The notes under the pieces were generated by a model, which made no database searches, was not told where the DNA came from, and saw only the letters and a list, made by a program, of their open reading frames with translations. Below, one piece after another: positions 34,553 through 41,968 of a stretch of DNA of 64,000 nucleotides. The stretch covers positions 434,001-498,000 of the forward strand of contig NZ_JAERQK010000001.1 of the NCBI RefSeq assembly GCF_017912535.1, written 5' to 3'. Within the stretch, counting starts at the first letter, position 1. The number at the start of each line of letters is the position of its first letter. Position numbers and translations under genes: made by a program. This stretch comes from Motiliproteus sediminis. Lineage in GTDB: Bacteria; Pseudomonadota; Gammaproteobacteria; Pseudomonadales; Balneatricaceae.

Positions 34553-35740
34553 TTAACGGTTGGACCGTAACAGTTGCTGATAAAGGGTGTGGTAACGTGC
34601 AACCATACCCTCGATGCTAAATTCCCTGAGAGCCCGTTGACGAGCCTGGCTGCCATGCTGCGCTATTTGTGCCGGTGCGTCCAGATAGCAGCACAGCGCA
34701 GTGACAAGTTCATCGATGTTGTCGTTGGCTATGATCTGCCCACACAGGTTGTGCTCAACCAGCTCTCGAGCACCGCCAACATCAGTGGTGACTACCGCCA
34801 ACCCGCAGGCTAAGGCTTCCAGGATGGTGTTGGAAATGCCCTCGGCGAGTGATGGCTGAACATACAAATCGAAGCGCTGCATCTGTCGCGGAATATCATC
34901 ACAGGCTCCTAGCATGTCACAGTATTGCGACAGTTCGTGTTGCGCGATTAATGCTTGCAGTTGGGCTTTGAGGGGGCCGTCGCCAACGATGACCAGGCGC
35001 ATGCGATTCTGCCAGTCTGGGCGGCAGGCACGCAGTTTGGCAAAAGCGCGGATCAGTAATGCGTGATTCTTGACGCTGGCCAGGCGCCCTACAGTACCGA
35101 TCAACAGAGGGCGCTGCGGCGAAAAAACGTTCAAATCCTGCTCTGCGGGCAGAAAACGTTGGGTATCAACACCATTGCAGATGCGCTCAATACGGTCAGA
35201 CCGGATACCTATTTTTTGTTGAAGATAATCCACCCCCTCATTGGACAGGGCTATGTAGCGATGAATCAGGGGGCTGAAAACCTTTCTGAGCAGTGCTGGC
35301 TTGAAACGCTGGCTGTCTGTTAGGGAGTCCCAACCATGCTCGCCATGAATACGAGCCGCAACACCGGCCCAGCGCGCAGCCAGTTGGCATTCCAGCGTGG
35401 CCAGGTTGCGGCTATGCACTATGTGCGGCTGAAGCGCGTCCAGTAGCCGCTTTAATCGATAGAGGTAACCAAGCCCCTTGCCCGGCGGTTTATGCAACGC
35501 GTGAATCCGGGTGTTCGGATGGTGCACACGAGTGAAAAAATCGGGGTTGAAGTCGTCCAGACAGATAATGTGGTGACGATAACGGTGATGTGGCAGGTTG
35601 TTGATAATGTTAACTATACCGTTCTCCAACCCCCCAACATCGAAGCGATAGACCAGATGGGCCACCGTTGCCACGGGGCCCTCTGTCTCCTGATCAGGGA
35701 GGGCGGTAGAAAAGTCCTGCTGGTTTGAAATCCGTGTCAA
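34553..35740 (-). CDS. Sugar transferase 2, PEP-CTERM/XrtA system-associated
   Basis: A 395-residue GT-B glycosyltransferase of the stp2 family: AHLVYRFDVGGLENGIVN near the N-terminus, RIHGEHGWD in the middle, and SNTILEALACGLAVVTTDVGG as donor-binding block. The start is taken as TTG 35740, which has no strong ribosome binding site; a GTG about 22 codons in is an alternative and would fit the family's usual length. Encoded between the deacetylase and the amidotransferase pair. Sugar unknown. Confidence 0.92.
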   Translation of the reverse strand: MTRISNQQDFSTALPDQETEGPVATVAHLVYRFDVGGLENGIVNIINNLPHHRYRHHIICLDDFNPDFFTRVHHPNTRIHALHKPPGKGLGYLYRLKRLLDALQPHIVHSRNLATLECQLAARWAGVAARIHGEHGWDSLTDSQRFKPALLRKVFSPLIHRYIALSNEGVDYLQQKIGIRSDRIERICNGVDTQRFLPAEQDLNVFSPQRPLLIGTVGRLASVKNHALLIRAFAKLRACRPDWQNRMRLVIVGDGPLKAQLQALIAQHELSQYCDMLGACDDIPRQMQRFDLYVQPSLAEGISNTILEALACGLAVVTTDVGGARELVEHNLCGQIIANDNIDELVTALCCYLDAPAQIAQHGSQARQRALREFSIEGMVARYHTLYQQLLRSNR

Positions 35741-35763
35741 GATGTCTGTCCGTCTTCTCTTCG

Positions 35764-36738
35764 CTAAACAACTGTATCAGATTGACGTTGAACGTGGGCG
35801 GTGTCTTGTCGGGCCGCAAACCGGGGAATGCCGGGATTGGCCTTGGGGTCAGCTAAATGGTTTTGTATGACGGGCAGGGCATTCATGGGCGCCCAGTTAA
35901 AGTCGTGGAGAAGGCGCTGCAGGCGGGCTTCTGTTTTAGCAAGATTCAAATAGTGGCGGAACCGTGATTTGGCCGAGGCGCCTATAATTCTGGGCTGTCC
36001 CGGGTCCAGCTCCCATGGGTGAAGATAGAAAATAGCCGGCGAGTTCAGTTCGGTGGCGCCTTTCTGCATTAAGTGACGAAATAATCGATACGGAAACAGG
36101 CGAAAGTAACCGCCGCCAGCACAGGGGATGCGCTTGCCGGCGATAGAGCAGGTGGTTACCGGGACCTCTAGCAGGCCGTTATCCCACACGAAGGGCGTCC
36201 GGGGAGCATCAGGGTAGCCGTAGAGGTCGTGGTTGACTGGGTTGATGCTCGAGCTGTAACGATAGCCGGCTTCGCGCAACGCATCTTGCGCCCATGGGGT
36301 GTGTTGGCTGAGAGAGAAGCTGGGCGCTCGGTAACCTTCTACGGCAGCGCCGGAAAGGTCTTGCAGTAGCTTGCGTGACTGGGATACATCCTGATGATAC
36401 TGCTGGCGCTCTAGCGCATTGATTCGCTGGTGCCCGAAGCCGTGGCTGGCCACTTCATGCCCTTCGCTGGCAATTAACTTGATTAGCTCCGGGTAGCGCT
36501 CCGCGACCCAGCCCAGAACAAAAAAAGTAGCGTTGATATCGCGCTCAGACAGCAGTGCCAAGAGGCGGTTGACGTTATGCTCTACTCGAACCTCGTGCCT
36601 GTGCCAGCTGTCCGCCGGGCACTGGCGTTCAAACGCCGCGACCTGAAAATAATCCTCCACGTCGATGGATAACGCGTAGGGTGAAGACTTCATGGTTGAT
36701 ATGGGGCTGCTTTCCGTGCGGTTTGACCCGGGGTACAT
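35764..36738 (-). CDS. Polysaccharide deacetylase, XrtA system-associated
   Basis: A 324-residue CE4-type deacetylase of the family found in XrtA loci. LSIDVEDYFQVAAFE holds the catalytic and metal aspartates in the modified form of the family. SHGFGHQRI carries metal-binding histidines, and YRAPSFS and the FYLHPWELDP region follow. It would remove N-acetyl groups from EPS sugars. AAGGA seven bases before ATG 36738 supports this start; an internal ATG at 36693 lacks one. Encoded after the GAF gene with a 10-base gap. It is the second deacetylase of the locus and differs clearly from that at 13153. Confidence 0.92.
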   Translation of the reverse strand: MYPGSNRTESSPISTMKSSPYALSIDVEDYFQVAAFERQCPADSWHRHEVRVEHNVNRLLALLSERDINATFFVLGWVAERYPELIKLIASEGHEVASHGFGHQRINALERQQYHQDVSQSRKLLQDLSGAAVEGYRAPSFSLSQHTPWAQDALREAGYRYSSSINPVNHDLYGYPDAPRTPFVWDNGLLEVPVTTCSIAGKRIPCAGGGYFRLFPYRLFRHLMQKGATELNSPAIFYLHPWELDPGQPRIIGASAKSRFRHYLNLAKTEARLQRLLHDFNWAPMNALPVIQNHLADPKANPGIPRFAARQDTAHVQRQSDTVV

Positions 36739-36748
36739 CCAGTTATCC

Positions 36749-37540
36749 TTAGGAATTGCGGCGTTTGTTAGACAGGTCCGAATTCAGTAATCCTATCACC
36801 TCAGTAGCGGCGGTGATGATATGGTCGTCGCCAAATCCCGCTTGCTGCATTTCATTAAAAAAGCTCTTTGCCAGCACTTTGGCCATCTTGTGGCCGTTGG
36901 TGGCAATCTGGTTAACCGCATGTTGAGGCGAGGTGTTGCTTTCACGCGCCAGCGCCAGCTGGATGAAGTTAGACCGTAACAGGTGCTGCAGCTGAAAGAC
37001 CTGAATCGATTTGCTGACCAGGAGGGCGATCATGTTAACCATGGTGAGATCTTCCTGACCCAGAATACGCCCATCTGAGGGCGTGCTCACGTTCATTACG
37101 CCGATTACCTGATCGGCGATGATTAGCGGGCAGGAGATAAACCCGTTGTCCTGGTCTTTGACCGGGCGCCGCGCTGCAATGGCAAAAGGTGATTGCCGTA
37201 TTTCAGTAATGAGCAGGGGTTCACCGGTGCTGGCTACCGTGCCGGCAATTCCTTCTCCCGCTGGCACCGCGGTGTCATACGCTTCGTTAGGCAGGAAGCC
37301 ATGATGCGCCAAGACCCGAAGGTTGGCAGGCTGGTCGGCCTGAGGCTGCTTCAACAGCATGATCGAACAGTTTTGTATCTTCAGCAGATGAGCGACCATG
37401 CCGGCTACTTCTCGTAGGCTGGCATCCAGGCTGTCTTGGGTTTCGACAAAGCTGGACAGGTCGATAAGCTCTGCGATGAAGTTGTCTTCGTTTGCGGAGG
37501 AGCAGGAGGGTTGGGCAAGAGAGCTGAGCACGTCCGACAT
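36749..37540 (-). CDS. GAF-domain protein, possible sensor at head of EPS operon
   Basis: 263 residues. A GAF domain spans about residues 35-175: LREVAGMVAHLLKIQNCSIMLL, then VPAGEGIAGTVASTGEPLLI and FISCPLIIADQVIGVMNVS. No kinase, cyclase, HTH or output domain follows; the C-terminal 80 residues are helical. As the first gene of the long minus-strand EPS operon it may bind a small ligand and modulate a partner, for instance PrsK, which also has a GAF-like region. Ligand and partner are unknown. Confidence 0.82.
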   Translation of the reverse strand: MSDVLSSLAQPSCSSANEDNFIAELIDLSSFVETQDSLDASLREVAGMVAHLLKIQNCSIMLLKQPQADQPANLRVLAHHGFLPNEAYDTAVPAGEGIAGTVASTGEPLLITEIRQSPFAIAARRPVKDQDNGFISCPLIIADQVIGVMNVSTPSDGRILGQEDLTMVNMIALLVSKSIQVFQLQHLLRSNFIQLALARESNTSPQHAVNQIATNGHKMAKVLAKSFFNEMQQAGFGDDHIITAATEVIGLLNSDLSNKRRNS

Positions 37541-37618
37541 CGGTTAACCGCATCTCAAGTTGATATATAACAAACATAGCTCAGAATGCGTTTAAGCGTA
37601 AGTACTTGCTGGCAACGC

Positions 37619-37627
37619 TGCTATAAT
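37619..37627 (+). promoter_or_regulatory. Extended -10 promoter element for the acyltransferase operon
   Basis: TGCTATAAT matches the extended -10 form (TGnTATAAT) exactly and lies 35 bases before the ATG at 37663. No good -35 hexamer is seen at 17 bases, which fits extended -10 promoters. The gap between the divergent GAF and acyltransferase genes is only 122 bases. Confidence 0.5.
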
Positions 37628-37662
37628 TTGCGAACACGTGCTCAGTAAAGGACTTCGATCAC

Positions 37663-38406
37663 ATGTCCAGCCCTCGCCAGAGCTCCATTTGCGATACTTT
37701 TAACCAGTATTTTTCCGTATCTGTCGCAACCGGGGAGCAGGTAAAAGAAGCTTATCGAATTCGTTATGAAGTGTATGCCAGAGAGTTGGGGTGGGAGCCC
37801 CCTAATTCGGAAGGTTTAGAGCAGGATGAGTACGATGATCACGCGATTCATTGCCTGTTGCAGCATAAGCGGACCGAAGCGTACGCCGGCTGTGTTCGCC
37901 TGATCAGCACCTCGCTGGCTGATCGGGTACCTTTCGAGGATCATTGTCTCGAGAGTGTTGACACCACCATCATTGATCCACCCAAGCTGCAGCGGGGGAC
38001 GTTTGGCGAAATTTCCCGACTGGCGGTTCCCGAAAGTTTTCGTCGGCGGCGAGATGAGCGTCAGCAGCCGTTTGTGATCAACTCTTCAGAGGGACAAGGG
38101 AGCGAACCCTACTCTGAAGAGGAGCGGCGTAACTTTCCCAATATCGCGATGGGCCTTTACCTCGCTTCCATCGCTTGCGTGGACGTGCTGGGGTTGGATT
38201 ATGTGTTTGTGATGATGGAGCCGCGCTTGCGCCGCCATCTGGTGCGGTTCGGATTGCCTTTCAAGCAGGCGGGAGTCACCATGGATTATCACGGTATTCG
38301 TGCACTTTTTTATCTCCCCAAGGGTGAGTTGTCCTCGCACTTTTCTGAAGAGATGGAGCAGCTCTACGCATCGATTAAAGCCCAGGTCAGGCCGGGCTTG
38401 GTCTAG
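37663..38406 (+). CDS. PEP-CTERM/exosortase system-associated acyltransferase (autoinducer-synthase-like)
   Basis: A 247-residue GNAT-fold protein related to acyl-homoserine-lactone synthases. VKEAYRIRYEVYARELGWEP near residues 27-46 matches the conserved Arg/Tyr-rich start of that fold, and GEISRLAVPESFRRRR the central block. The family is found only with exosortase systems as far as I recall; it could make an acylated signal or modify a surface component. There is no luxR-type gene beside it. It is followed after 70 bases by the ThiF-nitroreductase fusion on the same strand. Confidence 0.9.
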   Translation: MSSPRQSSICDTFNQYFSVSVATGEQVKEAYRIRYEVYARELGWEPPNSEGLEQDEYDDHAIHCLLQHKRTEAYAGCVRLISTSLADRVPFEDHCLESVDTTIIDPPKLQRGTFGEISRLAVPESFRRRRDERQQPFVINSSEGQGSEPYSEEERRNFPNIAMGLYLASIACVDVLGLDYVFVMMEPRLRRHLVRFGLPFKQAGVTMDYHGIRALFYLPKGELSSHFSEEMEQLYASIKAQVRPGLV

Positions 38407-38476
38407 TTTTGATCAATCTCGTCGTTGATCTCTTGCTGTTTCTGTATTCCTCCCCACCGATCTAGAGACCCTGTGA

Positions 38477-40444
38477 ATGGCCATTGAATTCGACTATACC
38501 CGTGCTTTCTCCCGCAATATTGGTTGGTTTACCGAGGTTGAGCAGCGTGTCTTACGTACCAAGCGCGTAGCGATTGCCGGCATGGGTGGGGTCGGAGGCA
38601 GTCATACCCTGACGCTGACACGATTGGGTATAGGCGCCTTTAATCTGTCTGACTTTGATAGCTTTGAAGTGGAGAACTTCAACCGCCAGGCCGGTGCCCG
38701 CATGTCCACGGTGGGTGAAAGCAAGCTGGCCTCAATCGCCGCAATGGCGACCGATATCAATCCAGAGCTGGATTTGAAACTGTTCGAACAGGGCGTCGAT
38801 GCAGACAATATCGACGCCTTCTTGGACGGGGTTGACCTCTACGTTGACGGCCTGGACTTCTTTGCATTGCCTATCCGGCGACGCATGTTTGCGGCTTGTC
38901 GCGCCAAGGGGATACCTGCGGTTACCGTCGCCCCGCTGGGAATGGGGGCTGCGTTACTGAATTTCACCCCCGACGGGATGTCATTTGACGATTATTTTCA
39001 GTTCAACGGCGCATCCGAGGATGAGCAGTATTTGCGTTTTTTTCTCGGTCTTGCACCGGCAGGTCTGCATGCGCAGTACCTGGTTGATCCAACGAAGATA
39101 GACCTGGAAGCGCGCAAAGGCCCCTCTACCGCCATTGGCTGTGAGCTTTGTGCGGGGGTTGCCGGCGCGCAGGCGGTAAAGCTGTTGCTAAAGCGGGGTA
39201 AGGTCGTTGCCGCACCGCGAGGGCTACACTTCGACGCGTATCGTAATCGTCTGGCTCACTCCTGGTTACCCTGGGGTAATGCCGGGCCTTTGCGGCGGCT
39301 GATCATTCGTTTGGCGGCAAAGAAGATGCTTGGGCGTAGGCGAAGTGATATCGAGGCCTCTGCAACGCCCTATGAGCCGGCGACCTTGGCTGAACGGGTG
39401 ATTGATCTGGCGCGTTGGGCGCCGAGTGGTGACAACACCCAGCCCTGGCGTTTTCAGCTCCAGAATCCAACCGAATTTACCCTGCTGTGTTCGGATACTC
39501 GCGATTGGGTTGTGTATGACCTTGATGGTCGTGCAAGCCAGTTGGCCGTTGGAGCGCTGGTGGAATCGATCCATCTGGCGGCGAGTGCCTACGGGGCTGT
39601 TGCCACAGTCACGTTCAGGAGTGATCAGCCTGAAGAATCCCCGGTGGCTGATGTTGTGCTGGTGCCAACCGATGATGTGGTGAAAGATCCGCTGGCGGAC
39701 TTTTTGCCCGTGCGGACGGTCCAGCGCCGTGCGATGAGGCGCAGGCCGTTAACGGCGGATGAGAAACATGCCTTGCAGGGTGTTCTGCTACCCGGTTACC
39801 GGTTGCGCTTTTTCACCGGCGATGAGCGTACATCCGCCGCTAAGTTGATGTATATGAATGCCAAAGTGCGTTTGACGATGCCGGAAGCCTATCAGGTCCA
39901 CAAGCATATTATCGAGTGGGGAACCCAGTTCAGTGACGACCGCATCCCGGAGCAGGCTGTAGGCGTTGATCCGGTGACGGCTAAACTGATGAAGTGGGCC
40001 ATGTCCAGTTGGGAGCGGGTGCGTTTCTTTAATCGCTATATGCTCGGAACCATCCCGCCGCGGGTGCAACTGGATCTAATTCCGGGACTGATGTGTGCAG
40101 CCCACTACGCTATTGTCGCAGACAACGAGCCCGAAACCCTCGAAGACTATCTGAATGCGGGTCGTGTTACCCAGCGTGTATGGCTTAAAGCGACGCAGCT
40201 GGGACTATCGGTCCAGCCTGAAATGACTCCCCTGATCTTTGCCCGCTATCTGCGCCAAGGGGTTGAGTTCACCGCTGACTCCCAGGTCGCGAGCCTGGCT
40301 CGCAGCTGTTCCCAGCGTTATCAGGCACTGCTGGGCGCCGATGCTGCCCGCGCGGTATTCATGGGGCGTATTGGTGATGGTCCTGCACCTTATTCGCGTT
40401 CGTTGCGAAAGCGTGAGGCGCTATTTGTAGAAGAGACTGAGTAA
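38477..40444 (+). CDS. ThiF/E1-like adenylyltransferase fused to nitroreductase
   Basis: 655 residues with two enzymes in one chain. Residues 1-270 form a ThiF/MoeB/E1-type domain: nucleotide loop AGMGGVGG (35-42), SDFDSFEVENFNRQAGA (59-74) with the ATP-contacting Asp and Arg, and one CELC pair at 222-225. The second Cys pair of zinc-binding relatives is not seen. Residues about 300-620 form a nitroreductase-type flavin domain starting with ARWAPSGDNTQPWRF. E1-like domains adenylate a carboxylate, and the flavin domain could oxidise or reduce the product. It is downstream of the acyltransferase and converges on the PEP-CTERM gene across a terminator. Confidence 0.88.
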   Translation: MAIEFDYTRAFSRNIGWFTEVEQRVLRTKRVAIAGMGGVGGSHTLTLTRLGIGAFNLSDFDSFEVENFNRQAGARMSTVGESKLASIAAMATDINPELDLKLFEQGVDADNIDAFLDGVDLYVDGLDFFALPIRRRMFAACRAKGIPAVTVAPLGMGAALLNFTPDGMSFDDYFQFNGASEDEQYLRFFLGLAPAGLHAQYLVDPTKIDLEARKGPSTAIGCELCAGVAGAQAVKLLLKRGKVVAAPRGLHFDAYRNRLAHSWLPWGNAGPLRRLIIRLAAKKMLGRRRSDIEASATPYEPATLAERVIDLARWAPSGDNTQPWRFQLQNPTEFTLLCSDTRDWVVYDLDGRASQLAVGALVESIHLAASAYGAVATVTFRSDQPEESPVADVVLVPTDDVVKDPLADFLPVRTVQRRAMRRRPLTADEKHALQGVLLPGYRLRFFTGDERTSAAKLMYMNAKVRLTMPEAYQVHKHIIEWGTQFSDDRIPEQAVGVDPVTAKLMKWAMSSWERVRFFNRYMLGTIPPRVQLDLIPGLMCAAHYAIVADNEPETLEDYLNAGRVTQRVWLKATQLGLSVQPEMTPLIFARYLRQGVEFTADSQVASLARSCSQRYQALLGADAARAVFMGRIGDGPAPYSRSLRKREALFVEETE

Positions 40445-40675
40445 GGCTTCATCGCTCAGTTCAGTGATCGATATCGCGGGTCATACAGGGCGGGCTGCAA
40501 TATTTGCGGCTAGGCTTGGCGGCCGTAACACTTCGGCAACGTCTGTCATTGCAGCAATTCGGTTATCAACTCAGTATTCAGCCACTAACCATGTGGCTGA
40601 TAGGCGACCAGCAGCGAGTCTGAGGCGCTGGCTACTTCTGATATCTGCGTTGGCGGCATTGTTGTTGGATAAAAG

Positions 40676-40700
40676 AAAGCCCACCAGAAGGTGGGCTTTT
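40676..40700. terminator. Bidirectional rho-independent terminator
   Basis: AAAGCCCACC pairs with GGTGGGCTTT around an AGAA loop, flanked by an A-run on the left and a T-run on the right. It lies between the convergent ThiF-nitroreductase and PEP-CTERM genes and can stop transcription from both sides. The other bases of the 284-base gap (40445-40728) show nothing coding. Confidence 0.9.
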
Positions 40701-40728
40701 TAAATATTTCGGAACTCTGTCGCCTTAG

Positions 40729-41571
40729 TTAGGCTTTCTTACGGCGTGCCGCTCCCGCTACACCGAGGAGTGCAATACCGATAAGGGCCAGACTACCAGG
40801 CTCAGGAACATTGATGCGAGCGGTGCCGTCATGGGAGACGCCAGTAACCTGTGAGGTGCCCGGACCGCCCGGATAGATGAACTCGAAGCCAGGATCCAGT
40901 TCGTCAACGTTGATGTCGAAGTTACCCTGAACTGAGACGTTGGGCGGCAGCAAGTCAAGGCTGGTGCCGTTGTATGACATCAGTCCGGTAGTCAGCAGTG
41001 TGAATTCGAAGTTGATATCACAGCCGCCGGTTTCATCGCCGGTAGCGACCGTTACGGTTACCGAGCAGAGACCGGACCCGAGGGTCATTTCGCCGATCTT
41101 GGTAGCGCCACCTTGCAAACCAGTGGTCAGGTCGGTGTCGTAATAGACGTCAATGGCGCTGGTGTTGTTGAAGGTTGCTGTCAGCAGCAGGAAGTCAGGA
41201 ATGGTGTCCGCGTCAACATCAACAGCGGTAGCATCGGCGTCACCTGCGAGATTGACATCAAAAAGGATCTCGTACTCCGTTACCAAGCCTGTGGTGGCAT
41301 CAGTCAGCGGTGCGCCATTCAGATTAAACCGGATGGCTGAGGTCAAGCCCAGTTCGATGAAGGTATCGCCGTCAAGGGTACCATCACCGTCGGTGTCAGT
41401 TTGGGTAATTGTCGATGTGCCGCCAACGTCACTAATTGACATCTCATCGAACTCGAAAATATTGTCTCCGCCCAGACTTGTGTCGTCGAAGGTAAGCAGA
41501 GAGGCGTTAGCCGTGGATGCTCCTCCTGCCAGAATAGCAGCGGCGATGAGGCTTTTGCTGAGTGCTTTCAT
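40729..41571 (-). CDS. PEP-CTERM domain surface protein
   Basis: A 280-residue exported protein. The N-terminal signal peptide (MKALSKSLIAAAILAGGAST) ends near ANA. The C-terminus has the sorting tail: VPEPGS, a hydrophobic helix, then RRKKA, the substrate signal for XrtA. The mature part is rich in Asp, Thr and Gly, with a TDTDGDGTLDGD stretch resembling calcium-binding repeats, and it contains a Cys pair in the second half. The ATG at 41571 has AAGGA at good spacing. It is preceded by a sigma-54-type promoter. The overall character recalls the flocculation-related PEP-CTERM proteins, but that link is tentative. Confidence 0.93.
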   Translation of the reverse strand: MKALSKSLIAAAILAGGASTANASLLTFDDTSLGGDNIFEFDEMSISDVGGTSTITQTDTDGDGTLDGDTFIELGLTSAIRFNLNGAPLTDATTGLVTEYEILFDVNLAGDADATAVDVDADTIPDFLLLTATFNNTSAIDVYYDTDLTTGLQGGATKIGEMTLGSGLCSVTVTVATGDETGGCDINFEFTLLTTGLMSYNGTSLDLLPPNVSVQGNFDINVDELDPGFEFIYPGGPGTSQVTGVSHDGTARINVPEPGSLALIGIALLGVAGAARRKKA

Positions 41572-41968
41572 GTTAATGTTCCTTCCGTTTATGCGCTTGG
41601 TAAGAACCGAGAGTTCCGAAATGTTCAGGGTCCTCGTCACGCCTAAACAAATACAACTATCAGGCCAAGTTTTTAAAATTCATTAAAAACATATAGATAG
41701 TTGCTAGTGGTGGTTTGGGGTCGTGCTTTGTTGTAAAAAAAACCGACACTTATCTGGTGCGTCTCGAGTAGCGGTTTTGTTGTTGATTGAGGCGGGAGGC
41801 TAGCTGTGTCTGAAACACGCCGCTTATGCGCTCGATGGAGGACCGACCTACGGCCGCAGCGGGGCCAACGGAAATCTGGCAAGATTATTAAGAGCCCGGT
41901 GGTAATGCCGGCTAGACTATGCCTACGATGACTTTGTGCCGGCAACTTGTAATCAAAGGGAATTTTAC
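41572..41968. other. Regulatory gap between divergent PEP-CTERM and prsT genes
   Basis: 397 bases without a credible gene. It holds the minus-strand sigma-54-like promoter at 41652-41668, an AT-rich stretch (41669-41700), and the dyad GTGTCTGAAACAC at 41806-41818, about 140 bases upstream of that promoter, a usual distance for an enhancer-binding site. A weak plus-strand GG-N10-GC match at 41790-41805 could serve prsT. Use as shared control region for both genes is inference. Confidence 0.5.
41652..41668 (-). promoter_or_regulatory. Sigma-54 (-24/-12) promoter of the PEP-CTERM gene
   Basis: On the minus strand the bases read TTGGCCTGATAGTTGTA, against the consensus TTGGCACG-N4-TTGCA. The -24 GG is perfect, and the -12 element has GT where GC is usual. 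It lies 81-97 bases before the start codon, pointing towards it. PrsR, an activator with the sigma-54-contacting GAFTGA loop, is encoded nearby. Confidence 0.6.

Noticed and set aside
38412-38432. GATCAA/TTGATC stem between acyltransferase and ThiF-nitroreductase genes
   Set aside because: Six-base stem without a T-run; not a credible terminator.
40464-40703. Small plus-strand ORF after the ThiF-nitroreductase gene
   Set aside because: It runs into the terminator hairpin, has no ribosome binding site and no resemblance to a protein family.
41790-41805. Plus-strand GG-N10-GC match before prsT
   Set aside because: Spacing is right, but several consensus bases differ (AGGCGGG and TAGCT); too weak to annotate as a promoter.
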